48,632 nucleotides of DNA from Candidatus Enterococcus myersii (GCF_017316025.1 NZ_JAFLVT010000011.1:1-48632); one strand, 5' to 3'; positions 37,742-46,164 are shown, numbered from the stretch's first letter. The notes: generated from the letters alone by a model not told the origin. Numbers and translations: made by a program.

Positions 37742-37806
37742 TTGCTAATTTTATCTTGTCATGATATTATTTGCATGAAGATTAAAGTGATATCAAAATG
37801 ATATCA
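37742..37806 (+). promoter_or_regulatory. SPFH-operon promoter with twin TGATATCA palindromes
   Basis: The -35 TTGCTA (37742-37747), 17-bp spacer and extended -10 TGATATTAT (37762-37770). Downstream, two identical 8-bp palindromes TGATATCA (37788-37795 and 37799-37806) are 11 bp apart, one helical turn, and end beside AAAGGAGG. Tandem 8-bp palindromes are the site type used by ribbon-helix-helix dimers such as MetJ. The ribbon-helix-helix protein encoded at 38905 is the likely binder. Confidence 0.75.
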
Positions 37807-37819
37807 AAGGAGGAAGCAA

Positions 37820-38851
37820 ATGAATAATGAAAAAGTAGCGTTAAAACAACCGACAGAAGAAAAGATTTTAAAAGCTCATAAGGGTATGCCGGTATTTTTA
37901 ATGATGTTGTTGGGGATTGTTTTATCAATTGTTGCTTTTATTTGGGGGATTTTTATTTTAAGTGAAGGTAGTCAACCAGTTTTAGGTGGAATTTTACTGG
38001 GTTTAGGTATCTTCTATTGGGTATTACCTTTATGGTTACTTATAGCAGGATTAAAAGTTGTTCATCCCAATGAAGCTTTAGTAATGACCCTTTTTGGTAA
38101 ATATGTGGGAACTTTAAAAGGAGCAGGATTCTATTATGTTAATCCTTTTATGACAGCCGCACCCGTTGCTAAAAGTAGTTCACAAGAATTTACTACAGCA
38201 GATTCTGAAACTGATCCAGTTACAGGGGCGAAAAAAGCTGCTGGGAATTTACAAAAAAAACGTTTGTCATTAAAGACAATGGCTTTAAGTAACAATAAAC
38301 AAAAAGTAAATGACAAGTTAGGAAATCCAATTATCATCTCCATCGTCGTTATCTGGCGGGTGCATGATACTGCCAAAGCCATGTTCGATGTGGATAATTT
38401 TGTTGATTATTTGTCTATTCAGTCTGATTCTGCTTTACGAAATATTGTGCGCCTATATCCTTATGATGCCACTGACGATGAAGATGCGAATGAAAAAAGT
38501 TTGAGAGGTTCAAGCTTAGAAGTTAGTGCTCGTCTGGCTGAAGAAATTCAAAGCAAAGTCAACGTTGCGGGAATAGAAATTTTAGAAGCCAAAATTACGC
38601 ATTTAGCCTATGCCCCAGAAATTGCAGCCGCAATGTTACAACGTCAACAAGCAGCAGCGATTGTCGATGCGCGTCAGTTGATTGTTGAAGGAGCGGTTGG
38701 TATGGTAGAAATGGCAATAGAAAAATTAAATGAAAAAGACGTTGTTGACTTGGATGAAGAGCGAAAAGCAGCAATGGTAAGTAATTTAATGGTGGTCCTT
38801 TGCGGCAATCGTGATGCCCAACCGATTGTAAATAGTGGTTCCTTATATTAG
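37820..38851 (+). CDS. SPFH/Band 7 membrane protein
   Basis: The protein has 343 residues with two hydrophobic segments near the N-terminus (about 28-50 and 57-80). An SPFH domain follows (about 85-285; [29 protein letters not shown], then [37 protein letters not shown]). A short coiled tail has [27 protein letters not shown]. Such proteins form membrane microdomains or cages. The start follows AAAGGAGGAAGC. A ribbon-helix-helix gene follows 53 bp later. Its exact job is unknown. Confidence 0.9.
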   Translation: MNNEKVALKQPTEEKILKAHKGMPVFLMMLLGIVLSIVAFIWGIFILSEGSQPVLGGILLGLGIFYWVLPLWLLIAGLKVVHPNEALVMTLFGKYVGTLKGAGFYYVNPFMTAAPVAKSSSQEFTTADSETDPVTGAKKAAGNLQKKRLSLKTMALSNNKQKVNDKLGNPIIISIVVIWRVHDTAKAMFDVDNFVDYLSIQSDSALRNIVRLYPYDATDDEDANEKSLRGSSLEVSARLAEEIQSKVNVAGIEILEAKITHLAYAPEIAAAMLQRQQAAAIVDARQLIVEGAVGMVEMAIEKLNEKDVVDLDEERKAAMVSNLMVVLCGNRDAQPIVNSGSLY

Positions 38852-38904
38852 CAAGGTTCGCTATAATACTACTGGATAATAAAAAAGAAAAAGGAGCGGT
38901 ACTT

Positions 38905-39084
38905 GTGGATAATAAAAAAACAAAGGCAAAAAAACAAGTGCCGCTGCGTCTTTCAGCAGATTTGTACGATGAATTAGCGAGTTGGGCAGAAGATGAATTT
39001 AGAAGTGTAAATGGGCAAATTGAGTATCTTTTAACAGCAGCAGTAAAAAAGCGCAAAAAAGGAAATAAGCAAGCAGAAAAATAA
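38905..39084 (+). CDS. Small ribbon-helix-helix (Arc-like) DNA-binding protein
   Basis: The protein has 59 residues from GTG 38905, with AAGGAG 8 bp upstream. After a Lys-rich start ([11 protein letters not shown]), [20 protein letters not shown] is the beta strand and first helix, and [19 protein letters not shown] the second helix of a ribbon-helix-helix fold. It lies behind the SPFH gene, a pairing I recall from other Firmicutes. It probably autoregulates the operon by binding the twin TGATATCA sites. A terminator follows at 39112. Confidence 0.85.
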   Translation: MDNKKTKAKKQVPLRLSADLYDELASWAEDEFRSVNGQIEYLLTAAVKKRKKGNKQAEK

Positions 39085-39111
39085 TTTATATCGTAATCAA
39101 AGTAAGAGAGT

Positions 39112-39145
39112 AAAAGCGTTGGTTTACACCAGTGCTTTTTTGTTT
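39112..39145 (+). terminator. Terminator of the SPFH operon
   Basis: AAAAGCGTTGG/CCAGTGCTTTT stem with G-U pairs and a following T run. Confidence 0.75.
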
Positions 39146-39255
39146 AGACATTCATATGCAATGAAGCATAGCACAAGTGGAATTTAAATGAGTCTTTCTT
39201 TTCTTTATAAAAAAAGTTCGCTACAATAAGAAAAAAGACAGTTGGAGAAAGAAAA

Positions 39256-40242
39256 ATGAAAAAAATTACCATTAATGATGTTGCCCAAGAAGCAGGGGTC
39301 TCAAAGACAACCATCTCACGTTTTTTAAATCATAATTATGGCAATATGTCCAAAGAAACAAAAGCCAGGATTAAAGAAGTTATTGAGCGCCTAGATTACA
39401 GGCCAAGTAAACAAGCACAAGCATTAAAATCAAAACACAGTTATTTGATAGGTGTTGTCGTTGCTGATATTTCCAATATGTATTCTTCATTATTACTGAA
39501 AGGAATTGGCGAAATACTTGAAAAAAATGGCTATCAAATGATTATTATGGATGCAGGTAACTCGATTAACAGAGAAAAAGAGCTGTTACAACGGCTACTT
39601 GATCAGAGTGTTGAAGGCATTATTTTGCAGCCATCTTCACGGCAGTCAAAACAATATGAATTTATCAAGAAATCAAATATCCCACTACTATTAGTAGATC
39701 GCCAAACAGAACCAGAAGAATGGTCTTCTGTGTTAACCAATAATGTTGACGCCACAAAAGAAGTAGTAAAAAAGGCTTTACAAAAAGGATATGAAGATTT
39801 TTTTGTCCTAAGTGAGCCAATTACCAATGTTAGTACCCGTGAATTGCGTTCGCAAACGGTTATTCAAAGTGTTTTAAAAGCTCGTAAACAAGGGCAAGTA
39901 ATTGAAGTAAATAGTAAAGAAGAGTTGGAAAATGCGATTGCAACAATTCTTTTGAAACCACAAAAAAAATTACTATTTGCTTCAAATGGTCGTGTCTTAA
40001 TGGATAGTTTGGCTATTTTAATTAATCAAAAAATTAATATGCCTGATACAATAGGAATTACAGGTTTTGATGATTGGAGTTTAACAGAACTTGTAGGACC
40101 TGGGATTACAAGCATTGAGCAACCTTCGCAAAAAATTGGCGCAATTGCAGCAGAAAAATTGTTAAACGTATTACGCAATAAAAGTGACGATGTGGCAGAA
40201 ATTATCGTGCCTTCGACAATTCGTTGGCGGAAATCTGTCTAG
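39256..40242 (+). CDS. LacI-family regulator, KdgR-like
   Basis: The protein has 328 residues. The LacI helix-turn-helix (about 1-58; KITINDVAQEAGVSKTTISRFLNHNYGNMSKETK) precedes a sugar-binding domain (about 60-328; GVVVADISNMYSSLLLKGI, then TIGITGFDDWSL). A protein of this type in Bacillus, KdgR, controls 2-keto-3-deoxygluconate genes, and this gene is followed by a KDG kinase and aldolase operon. Three AGAAACCGGTTT-like palindromes lie between it and that operon. It most likely represses the operon in the absence of KDG or a related acid. Confidence 0.9.
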   Translation: MKKITINDVAQEAGVSKTTISRFLNHNYGNMSKETKARIKEVIERLDYRPSKQAQALKSKHSYLIGVVVADISNMYSSLLLKGIGEILEKNGYQMIIMDAGNSINREKELLQRLLDQSVEGIILQPSSRQSKQYEFIKKSNIPLLLVDRQTEPEEWSSVLTNNVDATKEVVKKALQKGYEDFFVLSEPITNVSTRELRSQTVIQSVLKARKQGQVIEVNSKEELENAIATILLKPQKKLLFASNGRVLMDSLAILINQKINMPDTIGITGFDDWSLTELVGPGITSIEQPSQKIGAIAAEKLLNVLRNKSDDVAEIIVPSTIRWRKSV

Positions 40243-40272
40243 TTTAAGTTTTTTTTAAAAAAATATATTCGT

Positions 40273-40320
40273 GAAAGCAGCCTTTAGAAACCGGTTTCTG
40301 AAGGCTGCTTTCATTTTTTT
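40273..40320 (+). terminator. Terminator of the regulator gene, containing an operator
   Basis: A 12-bp stem, GAAAGCAGCCTT (40273-40284) with 40301-40312, is followed by a T run. The inner part is the perfect 14-bp palindrome AGAAACCGGTTTCT (40286-40299), an operator-like site matching the two at the next promoter. Confidence 0.9.
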
Positions 40321-40353
40321 GATTAAAAGGGTTGTTCTTTTAAAATGTAACCG

Positions 40354-40404
40354 TTGACATTTTTTAGAAACCGGTTTACTATACTTGTATAGAAACCGGT
40401 TAAC
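40354..40404 (+). promoter_or_regulatory. KDG operon promoter with two LacI-type operators
   Basis: The -35 TTGACA (40354-40359), 17-bp spacer and -10 TACTAT (40377-40382). Operator AGAAACCGGTTTAC (40366-40379) lies in the spacer, and AGAAACCGGTTAAC (40391-40404) just past the start point. The two centres are 25 bp apart. The adjacent LacI protein is the obvious ligand. Confidence 0.9.
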
Positions 40405-40424
40405 TAATTGAGAGGATGGGCTTT

Positions 40425-41165
40425 ATGAAGAGCAATCAAATCGTACTTAATTTTTTAGTTTTTGCAGAAAAAATTGAAAAAGGTATCCAACAAAATGAAT
40501 TATTATCCCATATCGCTGCTTTAGGTTTTCAAGCTGTGGAAATCCGGCGCGAGTATTTTAAAGATGTTGCAAAAGAAATGCCGCTTATCAAAAAAGAGGC
40601 AGAACGTTTGCATCTTGATTTATTTTACAGTGTTCCAGATGAAGTCTATGTTAACGGTGAAGTTAATCCTAAATTAACAGAATATATTTCCGAAGCAAAT
40701 CAAATGGGTGTGAAACAAATTAAATGGAATATTGGAGATTTTAAAGGAGAGCTTCATGTAGAAAAAATGAAAGCGCTTATTGAAGAAGGCGTAGTGATTA
40801 CAATCGAAAATGATCAAACACAAACTTCTGGAACAATTGCAGCAATTAAAAAATATATGACGGCTGTTAAAGCTGCTGACTTAGCTATTGGCTATGTTTA
40901 TGATTTAGGAAATTGGCGTTTTGTAGGAGCAGACGAACTAGAAGCTGCAAAAGAATTAGCAGAATATGTTCATTATATCCATGTTAAAGATGTCCTTTAC
41001 AAAGAGGATAAACCACAAGCTACTGGCTTAGATCATGGTGTTATCAATTGGCGTAAAGTTTTATCTATTTTGCCAGATGATTGCCCCATCGCAATTGAAT
41101 ACCCAACAACAACCGATGAAGAAATTTTGGAAGCAAAAGCACTTTTAGAGGAGGAAGTAAAATGA
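40425..41165 (+). CDS. TIM-barrel sugar (phosphate) isomerase/epimerase family protein
   Basis: The protein has 246 residues. I chose ATG 40425, with GAGAGG about 9 bp before it; an ATG at 40416 has no usable site. The AP-endonuclease-2 barrel shows LGFQAVEIRREYF, then GVKQIKWNIGDF, VVITIENDQ, IGYVYDLGNWRF and VHYIHVKDV, with Glu, Asp and His positions suited to metal binding. Substrate unknown; the operon suggests a sugar acid or its phosphate. Overlaps the next gene by 4 bp. Confidence 0.82.
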   Translation: MKSNQIVLNFLVFAEKIEKGIQQNELLSHIAALGFQAVEIRREYFKDVAKEMPLIKKEAERLHLDLFYSVPDEVYVNGEVNPKLTEYISEANQMGVKQIKWNIGDFKGELHVEKMKALIEEGVVITIENDQTQTSGTIAAIKKYMTAVKAADLAIGYVYDLGNWRFVGADELEAAKELAEYVHYIHVKDVLYKEDKPQATGLDHGVINWRKVLSILPDDCPIAIEYPTTTDEEILEAKALLEEEVK

Positions 41166-41407
41166 GTGACCAACAAACAAAAATAGATGCCGAAAAATTT
41201 GCTTATCATTTCATGGATACGATTAATCGACCTGAAATTGATACAGAAAATATGCAAGATGCAGCCAAGGAAGCATTAGCTGCTTACTTAACAGCTTATT
41301 ATTTAATTCAAAAATTTAATCATTTAGAAAATGACTTTTTCGTAGAAGATCATAAGAAACCTGTTTCCAATTATCAACGTATTTTGAGTGAGTTAAACAA
41401 ATATTAG
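41162..41407 (+). CDS. Unknown 81-residue protein in the KDG operon
   Basis: Not recognised. It is acidic, probably helical and soluble, without Cys pairs or membrane segments: DAEKFAYHFMDTINRPEID, then DAAKEALAAYLTAYYLIQKFNHLE. The start overlaps the previous stop (ATGA) after a GAGGAGG site, and the permease starts 12 bp later, so it is certainly expressed with the operon. It could be an accessory or regulatory subunit of an enzyme or the transporter. Confidence 0.8.
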   Translation: MSDQQTKIDAEKFAYHFMDTINRPEIDTENMQDAAKEALAAYLTAYYLIQKFNHLENDFFVEDHKKPVSNYQRILSELNKY

Positions 41408-41419
41408 GAGGCGTAGAAC

Positions 41420-42691
41420 ATGGGTGGCGCAATAACTGGAATTTTACTTGCATTAACCTTTATCGTATTTGTCATTTACGCGATGAAAGGCGGAAACTTA
41501 ACCGTCGGCTTCTTCGTTATGGCAGTTTTATGGACGATTATTGGCTTGGTTCCTTTTAACCAAGCAATTAAAGAAATTTTTACTGAACCTGTTTTGAATT
41601 ATGGGAAAACAGCAGCATATATTATTTTTGGTTCTTGGTTTGGACGTGTGCTAGTAGATACTGGTATTGCAGGAAGTATTAGCCGTCGGACAGAAAAAGT
41701 AGGAAAGAAAAGCCCGGTATTAGCGACAATTTTAATCGCTTTTGTAATCGCTTTAATATTTACCAGCTCTTACGGTGTAGGGTCTGCGATTGCTGTCGGC
41801 GTGATCTTGTTTCCAATTATGTTCTCCATTGGTGTACCACGAAATATTGCCGTTTCGGTTTTTACGATTGCAATTGGTGCAGCGATGTATGTGAACAATG
41901 TTTTGTTCGTTCAATTTCAAGTGTTCTTCCCTAAAGTTGCTTGGGGCCCACATTATCAACGTTTTGGTTTTGTTGCAATGGGCATTCAGATGGTTATTTT
42001 AGTGCTATTCATTTTATTTAATGCAAAAAAAATTCGCAATGGCAAACCTGAAATTATTGAAAGTGACAGTGAAGAAGAGATCGTGGAAGTACCAATTTGG
42101 ACGTATGTTTTACCAGTATTACCAGTTGCTTTAAGCATTTTTGCTAAATGGGATGCCGTACCAGCTTTGCTGCTTTCAACGATTATTGCTTTTGCAGCAA
42201 CTGGGAATATGAAGAAGTATACAAAGTTTGTCATGATGATGAATGAAACTGCAAAACATGCAATTAGTGATATTGCGGGATTGTTAATTATGTTGTTTGT
42301 CTTAACGATGTTCCAATCTGCAGCAGTTCATGCAATGTCTGGTTTTACGAGTGTGTTCCAACAAGTTATTCCAGATAGCAAACTAGCCTTAATCATCATT
42401 GTAGCGATTATTGCACCGCTTTCTTATTTCCGCGGTCCTTTGATGTTGTATGGTGCAGGTGCTGCTACGGCGGCAATTTTAGTAGGAACGGGAATGTTCG
42501 ATCAATATTTCTTATACGGTTTACTGGTAGTTCCTTCTATGATGGGCGTTTCTGCCTGTATTACACAATCTTGGAACTTATGGTCAGTTCAATATGCAGG
42601 TTTGGATACAAAAACATTCTTATTAACGGGTCTGCCTTGGGCGTGGGCCGCAACAGTTTTGAATTTAATCGCAGCTTATATCTTACTTTAA
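41420..42691 (+). CDS. Sugar-acid permease, GntP/CitM-like
   Basis: The protein has 423 residues and about 12 hydrophobic segments: ILLALTFIVFVIYAMKGG, TVGFFVMAVLWTIIG, TSSYGVGSAIAVGVILFPIMFSIGVP, a loop rich in Glu near residues 205-218 and a re-entrant-looking second half. The overall plan fits the ion transporter superfamily that includes gluconate permeases, and the operon context suggests uptake of 2-keto-3-deoxygluconate or another hexonate. No dehydratase making KDG is present, which favours direct import of the keto acid. The exact family assignment is uncertain. Confidence 0.75.
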   Translation: MGGAITGILLALTFIVFVIYAMKGGNLTVGFFVMAVLWTIIGLVPFNQAIKEIFTEPVLNYGKTAAYIIFGSWFGRVLVDTGIAGSISRRTEKVGKKSPVLATILIAFVIALIFTSSYGVGSAIAVGVILFPIMFSIGVPRNIAVSVFTIAIGAAMYVNNVLFVQFQVFFPKVAWGPHYQRFGFVAMGIQMVILVLFILFNAKKIRNGKPEIIESDSEEEIVEVPIWTYVLPVLPVALSIFAKWDAVPALLLSTIIAFAATGNMKKYTKFVMMMNETAKHAISDIAGLLIMLFVLTMFQSAAVHAMSGFTSVFQQVIPDSKLALIIIVAIIAPLSYFRGPLMLYGAGAATAAILVGTGMFDQYFLYGLLVVPSMMGVSACITQSWNLWSVQYAGLDTKTFLLTGLPWAWAATVLNLIAAYILL

Positions 42692-42715
42692 AATAAAAGA
42701 AAAGAGGAATTTAAC

Positions 42716-43675
42716 ATGAGTGAATTTTTAACAATTGGTGAACCTATTGCATTATTTGGATCAGAAGAAGTAGATAAGTCTTTAAAAGATGCTCTGCATT
42801 TTCAAAAATTTTTAGCCGGAGCAGAAGTTAATGTAGCTGTTGGGGTGGCTCGTTTAGGTCATAGTAGTGAATATATTACACAAGTAGGAAAAGATCCGTT
42901 TGGCGAATTTATCATTGATCGACTACATGAAAATAAAATTGGGACTGATTATATTTCAGAGTCTGCAGATTTTTGGACAGCATTCCAATTAAAAGATAGA
43001 GTAAGTGATGGCGATCCAAGTATTTTCTATTTCCGTAAAGGTTCAGCAGCGGCCCATTTTGAAAAAGAGGTCCTGGATAAAATTGATTTTTCTGAAGTCA
43101 AAATGGCACACTTATCAGGTATTTTTCCAGCTATTTCACCAGAAGCACAAGAAGCATTCCGGTATTTAATTAAGCTTTTGGAAAAACATCAAATTCGGAC
43201 AACCTTTGATCCAAATTTACGCCCACAATTATGGGCTAGCACTGAAGAAATGGTAAGTACAATCAATGACTTAGCTTCTCATGCGGAAATTGTTTTACCT
43301 GGTATTAATGAAGGTGAAATTTTAATGGGCAGTCGCAATCCCGAAAAAATTGCTGACTTTTACTTAAACAACGGCAACGCAACGAAAACAGTCATCGTGA
43401 AATTGGGAACAGAAGGTGCGTATGTCAAAGAAAAGAATGGTACAAGTTACACGGTTGCAGGCTTTAAGGTTGAAAAAGTAGTCGATACAGTTGGTGCAGG
43501 GGATGGCTTTGCCGTCGGATTAATCACTGCTTTAATTGAAGGCGAAGATCTAAAAGATGCAGTAGTCCGTGCCAATGCCATTGGTGCGATGGCTGTTCAA
43601 TCTCCTGGGGATAACGACGGCTATCCAACGCCAGAACAATTGCAGGAATTTTTACAAAATCAGAAGGTGAAATAA
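42716..43675 (+). CDS. kdgK: 2-keto-3-deoxygluconate kinase (PfkB family)
   Basis: The protein has 319 residues. It starts FLTIGEPIALFGSEE, with the PfkB N-terminal motif reading AGAEVNVAVGVARLG. The C-terminal motif DTVGAGDGFAVGLI holds the catalytic Asp of GAGD. It would phosphorylate KDG to 2-keto-3-deoxy-6-phosphogluconate, the substrate of the aldolase at the end of the operon. Other keto-sugar acids are possible. Confidence 0.88.
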   Translation: MSEFLTIGEPIALFGSEEVDKSLKDALHFQKFLAGAEVNVAVGVARLGHSSEYITQVGKDPFGEFIIDRLHENKIGTDYISESADFWTAFQLKDRVSDGDPSIFYFRKGSAAAHFEKEVLDKIDFSEVKMAHLSGIFPAISPEAQEAFRYLIKLLEKHQIRTTFDPNLRPQLWASTEEMVSTINDLASHAEIVLPGINEGEILMGSRNPEKIADFYLNNGNATKTVIVKLGTEGAYVKEKNGTSYTVAGFKVEKVVDTVGAGDGFAVGLITALIEGEDLKDAVVRANAIGAMAVQSPGDNDGYPTPEQLQEFLQNQKVK

Positions 43676-44311
43676 ATGAAGTTACAAACCGCAATTGATC
43701 GTATTTCGATAGAAGAAGCAGAAGAATTAGCGCAACAGCTTAATGGGAAAACAGATATTTTAGAGATGGGCACTTCTTTAGTTAAAGATTATGGGAATGT
43801 TGCAATTTGGCGCATGCGCCAAAAACTGACTCAGACAACGTTATTAGTAGATAGTAAAACAATTGATGAAGGAGCCTATGAGTTTAATCAGGCTTTTCAT
43901 TATGGTGGAGATATTGTCACGGTGATGGGGGCTGCGTCTTATGACACCCTTGTTGCTTGTTATAAGGTTGCACAAAAAGAAAACAAAACAATGATGATTG
44001 ATTTATTAGAAGTAAGTGATGAAAAAATTGCAGCAATAAAAGATTTTCCCGGGGCAATTTATGCCTTGCATCATTCGATTGATCGCAAGGATAAATTGGA
44101 TGCTGTGGCAACTGTAGCAGCATTCCACGAAAAATTTCCTACAATCAAACGCTTGGCTATTGCTGGAGGTATTGATTTAGAACAAACAAAAAAATTAGCG
44201 CAACAAGGATTATTGGAAGTGGTAATTGTAGGTTCAAAAATTGCCAAAGCACAAGATCCAATTAAGGCAGTAAATGAATTTATGGAGGCAATTCATTATG
44301 AAAACAATTGA
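43676..44311 (+). CDS. 3-hexulose-6-phosphate synthase-like protein (OMP decarboxylase superfamily)
   Basis: The protein has 211 residues. The barrel shows DILEMGTSLVKDYGN, LLVDSKTIDEGAYE with the Asp-x-Lys-x-x-Asp catalytic set, GGDIVTVMGAASYDT and AIAGGIDLEQ. The family includes hexulose-phosphate synthase (ribulose 5-phosphate plus formaldehyde) and 3-keto-L-gulonate-6-phosphate decarboxylase. The partner gene next door is a phosphohexuloisomerase, which favours the synthase. It follows kdgK without a gap and overlaps the isomerase start by 14 bp. Confidence 0.82.
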   Translation: MKLQTAIDRISIEEAEELAQQLNGKTDILEMGTSLVKDYGNVAIWRMRQKLTQTTLLVDSKTIDEGAYEFNQAFHYGGDIVTVMGAASYDTLVACYKVAQKENKTMMIDLLEVSDEKIAAIKDFPGAIYALHHSIDRKDKLDAVATVAAFHEKFPTIKRLAIAGGIDLEQTKKLAQQGLLEVVIVGSKIAKAQDPIKAVNEFMEAIHYENN

Positions 44312-44840
44312 AACAATTATGGCAGAAATTAATCACGTCATGGCATTAGTGGATGAAAAACAACTGGAAGATGCATTACCTTTGTTTCAAAAAAACAAAC
44401 GTATCTTTGTTATTGGCGCAGGTCGAAGTGGCTTTCAAGCAAAAGGATTTGCTATGCGTCTAATGCATATTGGCTATACTGATTTTGTGATGGGAGAAAC
44501 CATTACACCTTCAATTCAAAAAGGAGATACCTGGGTAGCTATTTCAGGTTCGGGGACCACCAAAGGAATTGTAGCAGATACACAAGCAGCTAAAAAGTTA
44601 GGTTTAGACATCGTTGTTTTGACTAGTGATTTGACATCTCCGCTGGCCGAATTAGCTGATAAAGTTATTGTTGTGCCTGGTGCAACTAAAACAGGTGCAG
44701 GGATTAAATCTGTTCAATTATTATCAAGTCTTTTTGATCAAACTGTGCATATTACATTAGATGCATTGACGTTGAAATTAGCCGCACGAGACGAAACTTC
44801 GAATGAAGATGCGCTACATGAACACGTCAATGTAGAGTAG
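44298..44840 (+). CDS. hxlB: 6-phospho-3-hexuloisomerase
   Basis: The protein has 180 residues. ATG 44298 follows GGAGG by 9 bp; an ATG at 44274 lies inside the upstream gene without a site. It is a SIS-domain protein: IFVIGAGRSGFQAKGFAMRLMHIGY, GDTWVAISGSGTTKGIV and the C-terminal SVQLLSSLFDQTVHITLDAL, all typical of HxlB. It interconverts hexulose 6-phosphate and fructose 6-phosphate. It pairs with the upstream synthase-like gene. Confidence 0.88.
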   Translation: MKTIETIMAEINHVMALVDEKQLEDALPLFQKNKRIFVIGAGRSGFQAKGFAMRLMHIGYTDFVMGETITPSIQKGDTWVAISGSGTTKGIVADTQAAKKLGLDIVVLTSDLTSPLAELADKVIVVPGATKTGAGIKSVQLLSSLFDQTVHITLDALTLKLAARDETSNEDALHEHVNVE

Positions 44841-44849
44841 AGGTTCGCG

Positions 44850-45488
44850 ATGAAAAAAGGAGAAGTTTTAGCTCGCCTTGAAAAAACAGGAATTGTTGCA
44901 GTCATCAGAGAAGAAACGACGCAACAGGCGCTAAATGCGGCAAAAGCAGTTGTTGCAGGTGGAATTTTGGGATTAGAAGTGACGTTTTCTGTACCTAATG
45001 CTGCTGCTGTGATTACACAGCTTAAAGAAATCTATCCTGTAAAAAGTGGTGTAGTCATTGGTGCAGGTACGGTACTTGATGCAACGACGGCGCGGTTGGC
45101 AATTATGGCAGGGGCTGAATTTATTGTGAGTCCTACTTTTAACAAAGAAACGGCTCAAATCTGTAACTTGTATCAGATTCCTTATTTGCCGGGATGTATG
45201 ACAATAACAGAAATGCAGCAGGCGTTGATGAGTGGAGCAGAAATTGTAAAATTGTTTCCTGCTAACAATTTTGAACCAACATTAATTAAGAGTATTAAAG
45301 CTCCGTTGCCGCAAATTAGCATTATGCCCACAGGTGGCATTAATCTAGATAACCTGGCAGCTTGGAAAAATGCTGGGGCTCTCTTGGTTGGGGTTGGTGG
45401 TAATCTTTTTCAAGGCGTTGCCGAAAATGACTACGCACAAGTAACCAAAACGGCCGCGCTCTATAGCAAAAAATGGCAGCAAATCTGA
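44850..45488 (+). CDS. eda: KDPG/KHG aldolase
   Basis: The protein has 212 residues. ARLEKTGIVAVIREE and GLEVTFSVPNAAAVI hold the active-site Glu; VIGAGTVLDATTARLAIMAGAEFIVSP and AEIVKLFPANNFEP follow, where Lys of VKLFPA is the Schiff-base residue. It splits 2-keto-3-deoxy-6-phosphogluconate into pyruvate and glyceraldehyde 3-phosphate, completing the pathway begun by kdgK. It is the last gene of the operon, and a structured terminator follows. Confidence 0.92.
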   Translation: MKKGEVLARLEKTGIVAVIREETTQQALNAAKAVVAGGILGLEVTFSVPNAAAVITQLKEIYPVKSGVVIGAGTVLDATTARLAIMAGAEFIVSPTFNKETAQICNLYQIPYLPGCMTITEMQQALMSGAEIVKLFPANNFEPTLIKSIKAPLPQISIMPTGGINLDNLAAWKNAGALLVGVGGNLFQGVAENDYAQVTKTAALYSKKWQQI

Positions 45489-45518
45489 TTTTGGAAACAT
45501 GAATTTTTTTAACGAAAT

Positions 45519-45600
45519 GAAGACTTGGGTCTCGAGGTGCTTTTTAGTTGGATTTTTTCTGACGTATAAAAGCAACACTTATGGACCAAGTCTTTTTTTG
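45519..45600 (+). terminator. Long structured terminator of the KDG operon
   Basis: AGACTTGG (45521-45528) pairs with CCAAGTCT (45586-45593) before a T run. The 57-nt interior can form a second stem (GTGCTTTT with AAAAGCAAC). It shares the 11-mer GTTGGATTTTT (45547-45557) with the structured terminator after nagE. Confidence 0.7.
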
Positions 45601-45685
45601 CCGTCATGAAGTAAATCAACAAAATACGCAAGAATAGAAAATTAACGTATAATGAGTGCATTGATAAGTAATTAGGAGGGATAAA

Positions 45686-46156
45686 ATGTCAATTTATGAT
45701 TATACAGTAAAAGATGTCACTGGAAAATCTGTGTCGATGAAAGACTATGCAGGGAAAGTTTTGCTCATTGTAAATACTGCTACAGGATGTGGTTTTACAC
45801 CACAATATGAAGGACTGGAAAATTTATATCAACGCTTTCAGGCAGAAGGATTTGAAATATTGGATTTTCCTTGTAATCAGTTTGGTAATCAAGCTCCTGG
45901 TAGTAATGAAGAAATTCAGGAATTTTGCCAATTACGTTATCACACGACGTTTAAGACATTTGGAAAAATTGAAGTAAATGGTGAAAATGAGGCACCTTTA
46001 TATCAATTCTTAAAAAAAGAACAAAAAGGATTAGGCGCGGCGATTAAATGGAACTTTACAAAATTTATTGTTGACCGTAACGGCAAAGTCGTAAAGCGCT
46101 TTGCATCTGCTACTCCACCTGAAAAAATTATCCCAACCATTGAACAATTACTTTAA
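45686..46156 (+). CDS. Glutathione peroxidase family protein (Cys type)
   Basis: The protein has 156 residues. Catalytic Cys35 lies in VNTATGCGFTPQYEGL (Cys instead of selenocysteine). FPCNQFGNQAPG carries the conserved Gln, and WNFTKFIVDRNG the conserved Trp and Asn. Bacterial relatives (BsaA, Gpo) reduce hydroperoxides, usually with thioredoxin. A single gene with AGGAGG before its ATG and a long hairpin after. Confidence 0.94.
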   Translation: MSIYDYTVKDVTGKSVSMKDYAGKVLLIVNTATGCGFTPQYEGLENLYQRFQAEGFEILDFPCNQFGNQAPGSNEEIQEFCQLRYHTTFKTFGKIEVNGENEAPLYQFLKKEQKGLGAAIKWNFTKFIVDRNGKVVKRFASATPPEKIIPTIEQLL

Positions 46157-46164
46157 AGAGCTGC

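Noticed and set aside
45519-45600. T-box or riboswitch after eda
   Set aside because: It lies downstream of the operon, lacks T-box or known riboswitch sequence motifs, and ends as a terminator.
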